This document shows, in pieces, positions 1 to 6,022 of a stretch of 8,586 bases of DNA. Position 1 is the stretch's first letter. Each line of letters begins with the position of its first letter. The stretch is from CAYJRR01 sp964372275 [NCBI: uncultured bacterium] (GTDB taxonomy: Bacteria > CAYJRR01): assembly GCA_964372275.1 (NCBI GenBank), contig CAYJRR010000163.1:1-8586 (forward strand). Reading direction: 5' to 3'. The translations under genes and the position numbers were made by a program. The notes under the pieces were generated by a model. The model did no database searches. It was not told the DNA's origin and saw only the letters and a list, made by a program, of their open reading frames with translations.

Positions 1-340
1 GAAGGAGCCGATCTCGCTGGAGACGCCGATCGGCGAGGAGGAGGATTCGCACCTCGGCGACTTCATCGAGGACAAGAACATCCTCTCCCCGAGCGAGGCG
101 GTGATCGGGATGAACCTCTCGGAGCAGACCCGAAAGGTCCTGTCGACCCTGACGCCGCGCGAGGAGAAGGTGCTGCGGATGCGGTTCGGGATCGGCGAGA
201 AGTCGGACCACACCCTCGAAGAGGTCGGTCAGGACTTCGAAGTGACCCGCGAGCGGATCCGCCAGATCGAGGCCAAAGCCCTCCGCAAGCTACGGCACCC
301 GTCCCGCTCCAAGCGCCTCAAGGCCTTCATAGAAACCTAG
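1..340 (+). CDS. rpoD: RNA polymerase sigma factor RpoD (sigma70), C-terminal part
   Basis: Partial: the 5' end lies outside the window; the reading frame begins at base 2 and gives 112 residues to the TAG at 338-340. It is the end of the housekeeping sigma factor, which directs RNA polymerase to -10/-35 promoters. The visible part starts in the region 3.2 linker ([21 protein letters not shown]) and continues through region 4.1 ([16 protein letters not shown]) to the region 4.2 helix-turn-helix ([20 protein letters not shown]), which contacts the -35 box. It closes with the family's typical tail, [16 protein letters not shown]. Conservation is full-strength, with no frameshift or missing motif. 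The gene runs almost directly into a tRNA gene (11 nt gap), so both are probably on one transcript. Identity is seen directly in the motifs; the missing N-terminal half cannot be assessed. Confidence 0.97.
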   Translation, partial: KEPISLETPIGEEEDSHLGDFIEDKNILSPSEAVIGMNLSEQTRKVLSTLTPREEKVLRMRFGIGEKSDHTLEEVGQDFEVTRERIRQIEAKALRKLRHPSRSKRLKAFIET

Positions 341-351
341 CCGTCGTACAC

Positions 352-428
352 GGGCCCGTAGCTCAGTTGGTCAGAGCTGACGGCTCATAACCGTTTGGTC
401 CCTGGTTCGAGTCCAGGCGGGCCCACCA
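352..428 (+). tRNA. tRNA with CAU anticodon, most likely tRNA-Ile2 (lysidine type)
   Basis: The full cloverleaf can be folded. The acceptor stem is GGGCCCG (352-358) with CGGGCCC (418-424), and the D-stem is GCTC/GAGC. The anticodon stem GACGG/CCGTT encloses the loop CTCATAA (384-390), with anticodon CAT at 386-388. The T-stem is CCTGG/CCAGG with loop TTCGAGT. Discriminator A425 and a genome-encoded CCA (426-428) complete it. A CAU tRNA can be initiator Met, elongator Met or Ile2. The paired G1-C72 and the lack of three G-C pairs next to the anticodon loop argue against initiator. C4-G69 and C5-G68 in the acceptor stem match the pairs reported as recognition elements for lysidine synthetase TilS in E. 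coli tRNA-Ile2, and the anticodon arm resembles Ile2 of other bacteria. Elongator Met remains the alternative. No separate promoter is visible in the 11 nt after rpoD. Confidence 0.93.
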
Positions 429-488
429 GTGTTCCTTCGACGCGATAAAGGAGTGCCTTCGAGGCGCTGGTGGATTTGGCCGAGGCGA

Positions 489-527
489 GGTGTCGCTCGC
501 CCCGGGGCCCGGGGGGAGCCTAGCACC
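489..527 (+). terminator. GC-rich hairpin after rpoD-tRNA, possible terminator
   Basis: A compact stem is formed by GCTC (495-498) plus CCCCGG (500-505) pairing with CCGGGG (509-514) plus GAGC (516-519), around a 3-nt loop and one G/G mismatch. GGTG (489-492) and CACC (524-527) can add an outer stem. It sits between the tRNA and the next promoter, where the rpoD-tRNA transcript should end. No clean T-run follows (only ACTTTCCTC further down), so it is not a textbook intrinsic terminator. It could instead be an RNA 3' end protected from exonucleases or a Rho-assisted site. The rest of 429-547 contains no gene that I can support. Confidence 0.45.
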
Positions 528-547
528 GGGGGGCGGGACTTTCCTCA

Positions 548-576
548 TTGACGGGGCCGACGTCGACCGTTACCTT
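548..576 (+). promoter_or_regulatory. sigma70-type promoter for the zinc-ribbon gene
   Basis: TTGACG (548-553) matches the -35 consensus at five of six positions. It is followed after exactly 17 nt by TACCTT (571-576), which keeps the three most conserved -10 bases. Transcription would start near 583, leaving a leader of about 29 nt that carries the GGAGGAAGG ribosome site at 599-607. This is the only clear TTGACN box with correct spacing seen in the window. Confidence 0.55.
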
Positions 577-611
577 GCGCGCTTCATTCGGGCCATTCGG
601 AGGAAGGTCGG

Positions 612-1418
612 TTGAGCGCGAAGGTCTCGGAGCAGATAAGGCTTCTCAAAGAGCTGCAGCAAATCGACCTCCAGATCCGGGAAATCGAGCGCGCCAAGTC
701 CGACATTCCACAGAAGCGGACCGAACTTCGCAGCGCGCGCGAGCGGGAACGGGCCGACATCCAGGCGTCGAAAGCGCAAACTTCGCGCAACGACGAAGAG
801 GCCGCCCGGCTGGAGAAGGAGATCGCCTGGGACCAGGAGGCGCTGCAGGCGTTCGAGGCGCGCACCGCCGACTTCACCAGCCCAGAGGCCTACCAGGCCG
901 CGCTCCGGGAGCTCGACACCCGGCGCCGCAGCATCCGCGAGAAGGAGGAGACGGTCGTCCGGCGGATGGAAGAGCGCGAGGTCCTGCTCAAGAAGGTAGC
1001 CCAGCTCGAAGCCGACTTCGCCAACGTGGAGAAGGAGTACGAGCGCAAGGAGCAGGAGCTGGAGCTGACGATCGCCGACGTCGACAAGCAGACCGAAGGA
1101 TTGCGGTCGCAGCGCGCCCAGATGGCGGCGGGGATCGACCGATCGCTCCTCGCGCGATACGACCAGGTCTTCAAGCGGCGCGATGGAATGGCGGTGGTGG
1201 CGGTCCGCGGCGAGGTCTGCCAGGGCTGCGACATGGGGGTGCCGCCGCAGATCGCCAACTTCGCGCGATCGGGTGAGCAGGGGGTCCAGTCCTGCCCGCA
1301 CTGCTCGAGGATCCTGGTCTGGGAACCGATCGATCCCCCCGAAGGCGAAAAACCGCGACGTGCGCGCGGCCGGCCGAAGAAGGCCACCCGGGAAGAGGAA
1401 GTCCCCCTCGACGACTAG
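612..1418 (+). CDS. Coiled-coil C4 zinc-ribbon protein (CT398/HP0958-like family)
   Basis: 268 residues. Residues about 5-185 are heptad-rich, charged and almost free of proline and glycine, predicting a long antiparallel coiled coil. A zinc ribbon follows with C203-x2-C206 and C228-x2-C231. This arrangement is that of the zf-RING_7 (formerly DUF164) family, whose characterised members are chlamydial CT398 and Helicobacter HP0958/FlgZ. Those bind RpoN and, in HP0958, assist flagellar expression; the role in most bacteria is unknown. The start is TTG at 612, chosen because GGAGGAAGG lies 8 nt before it and no ATG or GTG occurs in frame before the coiled coil. The C-terminus is odd: residues 249-258 (RRARGRPKKA) look like an AT-hook, followed by an acidic end. 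It has its own promoter behind rpoD-tRNA and ends in a stop codon overlapping the opposing gene. The family assignment is strong and the function is inferred only. Confidence 0.88.
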   Translation: MSAKVSEQIRLLKELQQIDLQIREIERAKSDIPQKRTELRSARERERADIQASKAQTSRNDEEAARLEKEIAWDQEALQAFEARTADFTSPEAYQAALRELDTRRRSIREKEETVVRRMEEREVLLKKVAQLEADFANVEKEYERKEQELELTIADVDKQTEGLRSQRAQMAAGIDRSLLARYDQVFKRRDGMAVVAVRGEVCQGCDMGVPPQIANFARSGEQGVQSCPHCSRILVWEPIDPPEGEKPRRARGRPKKATREEEVPLDD

Positions 1419-2356
1419 AGCTGGTAGCGGAGGGTCACCATCGGGACGACGAACGTCTTCGTCGACGGGTCGTCGCCGCGGGACAGCTTCACGTTGTAGG
1501 CCTGGCCGGCGGCGAATCCGAGGTCGGCGGAGAGGTTGCGGCCGTAGAGGCGGACGCCGGGCATCACCGCCACCGCGTACGGCTGGTCGTCGTCGTCGGC
1601 CGACAGCTCGTCGGGGGCCTGGGCGTAGTTCGCCACCATGAAGACGAACTTCGCGCGCGGGGCGATCTCCAGCTCCACGCCGGCGGTGCCGATCCCCCCC
1701 TGCACCGAGCGCACGTCGGGGAACGGATCGCCCCAGAGCTGGACGTACTGGTAGCCGAGGTGGACGCGGAACTCGTCGCGCCCCGCGGACAGGACGGCGC
1801 CGCCGTACCGCGCGCCGAACGGGTTGTTGGTTCCGGCCGGCAGGTAGGCGCCCCCGACGAGCGTCAGGTCGATGCGCCGCCCGCGGACCAGCCCCAACCG
1901 CGCCGACGGCGTGAAGCCGACGAGCGAGTAACCGGCCCCGATCTGCAGCCAGTCCGAGAGGCCGTACTGGATGTCCGGGATCCCGCCGGGGCCCGGGAAT
2001 CCGAGCGACAGCTCACCTCGGTGGAGCGTGCGGCCGGTCGGGAGAAGAAAGATCGAATCGCGGCTCGGGTCCTCCCGCTCCCAGGGCTCCTCGTCCTCGC
2101 GTTCGTCGCGATCGTCGCGCGCGCCGCCGGTTCGGCCCCTCTTCGATGGGGTGGAGGTCCGCGACGGGACGGTGCCCGGCACGAACCAGCCTTCGCGCCG
2201 CGGCTCGGGACTGCCGGGCTGACCGGACGTCGCGCCGTCGGGCGCCGGGGGCGGGGTCGGCGTCGGGGTCGGGTCGGCCTGGGCCGACGCCGAAAGCGGC
2301 GCGAGCAACAGCGATGCGGCGGCCAGGGAACCGAGCAGGCGGCGGTTCTCGTTCAT
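1415..2356 (-). CDS. Exported outer-membrane beta-barrel protein, uncharacterised
   Basis: 313 residues. Residues 1-27 form a signal peptide (hydrophobic LAAASLLLAPLSASA, cleavage around A25-A27). Residues 28-55 are proline-rich (alternating T-P) and about 70-100 are a highly charged Arg/Asp/Glu stretch, likely a flexible periplasmic linker. From about 100 the chain starts with LLPTGRTLHRGELSLG and then YGLSDWLQIGAGYSL, a pattern I associate with uncharacterised bacterial outer-membrane proteins. It continues with alternating hydrophobic and polar strands to a final strand TLRYQL, as expected of an outer-membrane barrel of roughly 10-12 strands. The ATG start is supported by AGAGGA (2361-2366) 4 nt upstream. 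The stop shares CTAG with the convergent zinc-ribbon gene. A DDDD run (254-257) lies in a probable surface loop. No enzyme motif is seen, so I name no function. Confidence 0.82.
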   Translation of the reverse strand: MNENRRLLGSLAAASLLLAPLSASAQADPTPTPTPPPAPDGATSGQPGSPEPRREGWFVPGTVPSRTSTPSKRGRTGGARDDRDEREDEEPWEREDPSRDSIFLLPTGRTLHRGELSLGFPGPGGIPDIQYGLSDWLQIGAGYSLVGFTPSARLGLVRGRRIDLTLVGGAYLPAGTNNPFGARYGGAVLSAGRDEFRVHLGYQYVQLWGDPFPDVRSVQGGIGTAGVELEIAPRAKFVFMVANYAQAPDELSADDDDQPYAVAVMPGVRLYGRNLSADLGFAAGQAYNVKLSRGDDPSTKTFVVPMVTLRYQL

Positions 2357-2377
2357 GGGGTCCTCTTTCGCTTTCGT

Positions 2378-2395
2378 TCGACGCAGGCGCGTCGA
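2378..2395. promoter_or_regulatory. Inverted repeat in the divergent promoter region, candidate operator
   Basis: TCGACGC (2378-2384) and GCGTCGA (2389-2395) form a perfect 7-bp inverted repeat with a 4-nt centre. It lies in the 112-bp gap between the divergent genes starting at 2356 (-) and 2469 (+), 22 nt upstream of the minus-strand ATG. A weak minus-strand -10 candidate, TAGGGA (2396-2401), abuts it, so the repeat would cover that gene's transcription start. It may be a repressor site or an RNA hairpin in the leader. No known operator is recognised. Confidence 0.35.
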
Positions 2396-2451
2396 TCCCT
2401 ATTTGACGGCCCCTAACCCGCGGCGGCGAAGCACTTTTCATGTCCGGCGCG

Positions 2452-2460
2452 TGGTACACT
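2452..2460 (+). promoter_or_regulatory. Extended -10 promoter of the DcrB-like gene
   Basis: TG at 2452-2453, one base, then TACACT (2455-2460) forms a TGn-extended -10 element; no convincing -35 is seen. The start of transcription would fall about 7 nt downstream, at 2467, only two bases before the ATG at 2469. The mRNA may therefore be nearly leaderless, consistent with the absence of a Shine-Dalgarno sequence at a proper distance. Confidence 0.5.
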
Positions 2461-2468
2461 TTCGGGGG

Positions 2469-3044
2469 ATGTTCGCACCCTCGCGGTCGGTCCGCCTGTC
2501 GGGGCTCCTTGCGGTGGCGATCCTTTCGTCGGCCGCGACGGGGGCACCGCAGGCGTACTCCGACGACGAGATGAAGGCGGCGGCGCCGGGTCCCGGTTGG
2601 GTCCTGCAGCCGGACGTTCCCGACGCGCCCGCGCTTCGAGGCGCCTACATTCGGGCGCGGCCGAACGATCGGGACAGCCTGATCACCTTCGCCATCGACG
2701 CGACCCCCATGCCGACGGATCCGGGTGCGTACGTGCAGAAGGGGTTCGACGAGATCCTCCTCAAACCGCCGCTCTCGTTCCGGATCGCCGGCAAGAAGGA
2801 GTTCGACTGGGGGGGTAGCCGGGCGATCCGCGTCGAGTACGCCGACCGCGACGGGCGCCGGCAGTTCGTGCAGATCGCGAGGGCGACGCCGAGGGCGGGG
2901 ATCCTGGTCGTGACGCTTCAGTCGCCCGACGCCGAGGCGTTCCGTGAAGACCAGGCGGCGTTGCAGTCGTTCGCCACCTCCATCCGACTCGCCCCCGCGG
3001 CCGTCCCGGCGCGCGGCACGGCACCGCCGGCGACGCGACGCTAG
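2469..3044 (+). CDS. Small exported protein, DcrB/PsbP-like fold suspected
   Basis: 191 residues. A signal peptide covers about 1-29 (SGLLAVAILSSAATGAPQA). The mature part runs through W44, a strand LITFAIDATPMP, a helix around 85-97 (DPGAYVQKGFDEI), and strands ending in FVQIARATPRAGILVVTLQS. It finishes with EAFREDQAALQSFATSIRL. Strands followed by a terminal helix with a final 'SFxxSIRL' are characteristic of the DcrB/PsbP/Mog1-like family of small periplasmic or lipid-anchored proteins, in which most members have no known role. There is no lipobox cysteine and no cysteine at all, so it should be soluble in the periplasm. The ATG at 2469 is chosen because it is the first codon giving a clean signal peptide and it lies just after an extended -10. 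The TPR gene starts 7 nt after the stop, so the two are probably co-transcribed. Fold assignment is an inference from pattern, not certain. Confidence 0.78.
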   Translation: MFAPSRSVRLSGLLAVAILSSAATGAPQAYSDDEMKAAAPGPGWVLQPDVPDAPALRGAYIRARPNDRDSLITFAIDATPMPTDPGAYVQKGFDEILLKPPLSFRIAGKKEFDWGGSRAIRVEYADRDGRRQFVQIARATPRAGILVVTLQSPDAEAFREDQAALQSFATSIRLAPAAVPARGTAPPATRR

Positions 3045-3051
3045 ACCGACG

Positions 3052-4428
3052 ATGATTCCATCCCCCTCCGCGCGCGACTCCCCCCTTCCGCGGCCGGCCC
3101 TCGCGTTGGCGGTGGTGATCGTCCTGGCGGCGACCGGCGTCTCGGCTGCGCCCGCCGAAAAGGTCCGTCCTTCGGGCTCTGCCGGGTCCTCCCCGAACCC
3201 CTGCGCCGCCGCCTTCAAGGCGCGCGAGTTCGAGAAGGCGCTCGCCTGCTACCGCGGGGCGGCCGCGCGGAACGCCAAGGACATCGATGCCCGCAACGGA
3301 GCCGCGGCGGCGCTGTTGTCGCTCGAACGATACGGCGAGGCGCTCGACGAGTTCGAAGCGGTGCTGAAGGCCGCGCCCGGCAATCCGGTGGCGATGAACG
3401 GCCGGGCCGTCTCGTTCCTCGGGATGTCGCGCGTCCCCGAGGGGATGAAAGCGCTGGAGGAGGCGATCCGCTCCGATCCGGAGAACGTGCAGGCCCTCAA
3501 CAACCTGGCGCTGCTCGCGCTGCAGGCGGGGGAGATCCGCATCGCCGAGCGCGTCTACGGCCAGGCGCTGGCGGTGAAGTCCGACGACGAGGACGCGCAC
3601 GCGGGGCTGGGCGAGATCCGCCTGCGCCAGGGGATGCTCGACGAAGCGCTCCGTCATCTCGAGGCCGCGCTGAAGAAGAACCGCGACAACGCGCGCGCGT
3701 TGTGGCTTGCCGGAAAGGCACTGGCGCAGACCGACGCCGTGGCGGCCCTCCCCTACCTGGAGCGCGCCGCCGGGATCAGCCCCGGCGTCGCGGCGGTCGT
3801 CTACGACCTCGGGCTCGTCCGCTACGCCACCGGCGACGTGCGCGCGGCCGGATCGGCCTTCACCGAGTTTCTCCGCCTCGCGCCGAACGATCCGGCCGCC
3901 TACTTCTACATCGGCAAGTGCTACCTCGATCAGTTCCGCTACGCCGATGCGCAGGTGTTCCTGGCGCAGGCCCTCCGCAAGCGTCCGCCGAAGGCGCTCG
4001 AGGCGTCGATCGAGTTCCATCGCGCGGTCGCCTTCGAGCGGCAGGACCGGTGGAAGGAGGCGGAGGAGAACTATCGGCGGGTGCTGGAGATCGATCCGAC
4101 GTTCGCCTCCGCGCGCTGCAACCTGGGTTCCTACTACTTCGCGCACGCGCGATACGAAGACGCCCTGTCGGAGTACGATGCGGCGCTCGAGATCGATCCG
4201 CAACTCCACGAGGCGCGATTCGGGCGGGTGGTGAGCCGGCTGCAGGCGAAGCGTCCCGACGAGATCGAGGAGGACGTCGCCGCGCTCCGCGGGCTGCCGT
4301 CCAGCCACCCGGTCCGGGTGCGCCTGGATCGGATCCTCGCCAACAAGGGGATGGGGGGACTTAAACCCATCGATGCGACACGACTTCCCGAAAAGCCCTC
4401 GCTGGAGGTCCCAAAGGAGGGGCCGTAG
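3052..4428 (+). CDS. Exported tetratricopeptide repeat (TPR) protein
   Basis: 458 residues. Residues 1-33 are a signal peptide with hydrophobic core PALALAVVIVLAATGVSA. From about 50 to 415 there are roughly ten consecutive 34-residue TPR units. Examples are ALNNLALLALQAGEIRIAERVYGQAL (149-173) and the pair ending VLEIDP (344-349) and ALEIDP (378-383). TPR superhelices hold protein partners and have no catalytic role. The tail (about 420-458) is proline- and lysine-rich and probably unstructured. The start at 3052 lacks any Shine-Dalgarno sequence and lies 7 nt after the previous stop, so translation is likely coupled to the upstream gene. Two cysteines sit near the N-terminus (C51, C66). It is followed after 107 nt by another exported protein. 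Export and repeats are clearly visible. The partner is unknown; a periplasmic scaffold for its neighbours is a guess. Confidence 0.87.
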   Translation: MIPSPSARDSPLPRPALALAVVIVLAATGVSAAPAEKVRPSGSAGSSPNPCAAAFKAREFEKALACYRGAAARNAKDIDARNGAAAALLSLERYGEALDEFEAVLKAAPGNPVAMNGRAVSFLGMSRVPEGMKALEEAIRSDPENVQALNNLALLALQAGEIRIAERVYGQALAVKSDDEDAHAGLGEIRLRQGMLDEALRHLEAALKKNRDNARALWLAGKALAQTDAVAALPYLERAAGISPGVAAVVYDLGLVRYATGDVRAAGSAFTEFLRLAPNDPAAYFYIGKCYLDQFRYADAQVFLAQALRKRPPKALEASIEFHRAVAFERQDRWKEAEENYRRVLEIDPTFASARCNLGSYYFAHARYEDALSEYDAALEIDPQLHEARFGRVVSRLQAKRPDEIEEDVAALRGLPSSHPVRVRLDRILANKGMGGLKPIDATRLPEKPSLEVPKEGP

Positions 4429-4520
4429 TCGCCTAGGTCACGGATACGTCCGCGGATTTCGGTCGGGTGCGGGATGGAGAGGCGCCGGTCCGGGGTATGC
4501 AACGTTTCGACACGGTCGTG

Positions 4521-4530
4521 GGGGGAGGGG
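4521..4530 (+). promoter_or_regulatory. Strong ribosome binding site that fixes the start at 4536
   Basis: GGGGGAGGGG lies 5 nt before ATG 4536. Earlier in-frame starts (ATG 4467 and 4497) have no such site and would place a non-hydrophobic extension before the signal peptide. The downstream ATG is therefore preferred. Confidence 0.7.
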
Positions 4531-4535
4531 GCGCC

Positions 4536-5465
4536 ATGAGGGGTCTACGGGCTTCGCTCGTCGTCGGTCTTTTGGGGGTCCTGTCGGCGTCGCCCGCGTG
4601 GGGGCAAGACGTCACCGACGTCAGCGGTTTCGGACTCGACTTCCGGGATGCCGATCAAAACGGCGTCGCACTGCTCAACGTGGCCCTCAAGGACTATGGG
4701 CCGTTCCGCGCCGACATGGACGGACTCAAGGGCGGATGGGAGTACGAGCTGTCGGGCGTACGCGCGCGGATCGGCGCCGCCGAGGGGGAGAGGGGCTGTT
4801 CCGCCGAGGCGCGCGGTCTCGCGTTCGATTCCAGCCTCAAAATGGAGATCGGTCCACGCGCAGAGACCGAATCGGGCGGCGGCGTCGCCCGTGGCGGCAA
4901 CGAATCCCGCTCCCGAGGTGGTTCCGGCCGGCGGCGGCAGGCGGCGGGGAGGGTGGCGAAGTCGTTCGCCGATTGCGGCGTCGCCGTCGAAGGGACGCTC
5001 GCCCGAGTCACCGGAAACTGCAACACCGTCGTTGGATCGTTCGAGCTGACCGGAAAGGGGCCGGGCGCGAACTTCGAGTGCGGGTGCGGCGGATGCGAGG
5101 TTGGCGCGGCCTGGTGGTGGATCGCAGGGGAGTACGGAACACCTGACCTGATGATCTGCGGCGTGGGCGGCTCGGTTTCGGTCTCGGCCGAAGGGGGCGC
5201 GGGCGCGAAGGTCGGCGTCAAGCGATACAGGACGCTCGGCGGAAAGCTGAAGGCCGGGCCGGTGGGCGTCGGCGCCGGGGTCGATCCCAAGTTCAACCGG
5301 GCCGATTTCGACGATTGCATCGACGCGGTGCTCGACGTCGGGAGGGACCTGGTCAACGGCGTGCGCAACACCTTCTCGCGGGTTGTCGGCTTCTTCGGCG
5401 GCGGCTCCGACGTTAGGCCGAGCCAGACCGGCACCGGCAACGGCTCCGAATACCTCCGGCGCTAG
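4536..5465 (+). CDS. Secreted glycine- and cysteine-rich protein, no recognised family
   Basis: 309 residues. A signal peptide spans 1-23 (LRASLVVGLLGVLSASPAWG, cleavage before Q24). The mature protein is very glycine-rich and carries eight cysteines at 88, 147, 162, 182, 184, 187, 208 and 261. The cluster ECGCGGC (181-187) is followed by AAWWWIAGEYG (191-201). An even cysteine number in an exported protein suggests disulfides; metal binding by the C-x-C-x2-C cluster is also possible. Residues 112-135 form a Gly/Ser/Arg-rich low-complexity linker. The region 200-255 alternates small and polar residues (SVSVSAEGGAGAKVGV), resembling stacked beta-strands. I do not recognise the family and assign no function. 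It probably shares the exported-protein cluster with the two upstream genes, though the 107-nt gap may hold a separate promoter (TATGCA at 4496-4501 is a weak -10 candidate). Confidence 0.75.
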   Translation: MRGLRASLVVGLLGVLSASPAWGQDVTDVSGFGLDFRDADQNGVALLNVALKDYGPFRADMDGLKGGWEYELSGVRARIGAAEGERGCSAEARGLAFDSSLKMEIGPRAETESGGGVARGGNESRSRGGSGRRRQAAGRVAKSFADCGVAVEGTLARVTGNCNTVVGSFELTGKGPGANFECGCGGCEVGAAWWWIAGEYGTPDLMICGVGGSVSVSAEGGAGAKVGVKRYRTLGGKLKAGPVGVGAGVDPKFNRADFDDCIDAVLDVGRDLVNGVRNTFSRVVGFFGGGSDVRPSQTGTGNGSEYLRR

Positions 5466-5472
5466 GGGGTAT

Positions 5473-5485
5473 GGGGGAGGCCCCC
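5473..5485 (+). terminator. Short G/C hairpin after the Cys-rich gene
   Basis: GGGGG (5473-5477), AGG, CCCCC (5481-5485) forms a tight stem starting 8 nt after the stop codon. No T-run follows on the plus strand. It may weakly end the plus-strand transcript before it enters the convergent rnpB gene. Low certainty. Confidence 0.3.
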
Positions 5486-5508
5486 CAAACGAGCGCGAAC
5501 GCGCGGAC

Positions 5509-5541
5509 AAAAAAAACCCGGGTGGAGCTGTAAGCCGGGTT
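5509..5541 (-). terminator. Intrinsic terminator of rnpB, overlapping the mature RNA
   Basis: Read on the minus strand, AACCCGG (5541-5535) can pair with CCGGGTT (5521-5515) across a 13-nt loop. The run of eight T (5516-5509) begins inside the right arm. This is the only good T-run terminator in the window. The left arm is the conserved 3' strand of the RNase P core, and the right arm also forms the base of P1, so the terminator and the active fold compete. Confidence 0.7.
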
Positions 5542-5929
5542 CTGTCGTCGGGCGGCTCTCGCGAGACGCCCGGAGACGGTCATTCCTCTGCGACGCGCGT
5601 TGCCGCGCGCCTCCTGCGGTCTACCCGGGGACATGAGGACGGGCCGCCCTCCACCGGGTCTCCCCGGATCGTCCCCCTATTCGACCTTGCCACGCGTGGG
5701 GTTTGCCGTGCCGTCCCCGTCGCCGGGGACGCGGTGGGCTCTTACCCCACCGTTTCACCCTTGCCCGCCGCCGAAGCCGGTTTCCCGGTCGGCGACGTCG
5801 GCGGTCTGTTCTCTGTGGCACTTTCCTTCGAGTCACCTCGACCGGCCGTTAGCCGGCACGCCGCCCTTCGTAGCCCGGACTTTCCTCGAACGGAGTCTCC
5901 CCCGCCCGCGACCGTCCGCTCCACCCAGG
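5517..5929 (-). ncRNA. rnpB: RNase P RNA, bacterial type A
   Basis: About 413 nt; ends are set by the P1 helix and are accurate to a few bases. It is the catalytic RNA that cuts 5' leaders from tRNA precursors. All hallmark conserved stretches are present on the minus strand: GAGGAAAGTCCGGGCT (5887-5872), AGTGCCACAGA in the specificity domain, GGGTGAAACGGT with GGTAAGAGCCCACC in the P11 region (5760-5732), AAGGTCGAATAGG, and the 3' CGACAGAACCCGGCTTA (5547-5531). P1 is a 12-bp helix: GGGTGGAGC (5926-5918) pairs with GCTCCACCC (5528-5520), extended by CCT/GGG with one wobble. GNRA tetraloops cap several helices: GAGA in a very short P3, GAAA in P12 (loop 5781-5784), GCAA in P18 and GCGA in a P19-like hairpin. 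The tRNA-binding L15 reads GGCAAACCCC, with GGC in place of the usual GGU. It has its own promoter and terminator and opposes the Cys-rich gene. Confidence 0.97.
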
Positions 5930-5937
5930 AACCAAAG

Positions 5938-5946
5938 ACCCTAACA
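5938..5946 (-). promoter_or_regulatory. Extended -10 promoter of rnpB
   Basis: On the minus strand TG (5946-5945), T, then TAGGGT (5943-5938) forms an extended -10. Initiation about 7 nt downstream, near 5931, falls just before the P1 helix at 5926, matching the expected mature 5' end. No convincing -35 box is visible. Confidence 0.5.
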
Positions 5947-6022
5947 CGTCCTGGATTGGATGGAAGTGGCAGCCCGAACGATGCGGGGGCCGCCGGGAGG
6001 GCGATGCGGCCGACTCGGCTTG

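Noticed and set aside
352-428. Initiator tRNA-fMet reading of the CAU tRNA
   Set aside because: G1 pairs with C72, and the anticodon stem lacks the three consecutive G-C pairs of initiators.
363-548. 61-residue minus-strand frame containing WARLDSNQGPNGYEPSALT
   Set aside because: It is the antisense translation of the tRNA gene, a well-known false ORF; the rest covers the GC-rich hairpin.
2403-2408. TTGACG as a -35 box for the gene at 2469
   Set aside because: No -10 hexamer lies 16-18 nt downstream; the match is probably fortuitous.
2761-4308. 515-residue minus-strand frame opposite the TPR gene
   Set aside because: Arg- and Gly-rich shadow caused by high GC; no motif, while the plus strand encodes clear TPR repeats and a signal peptide.
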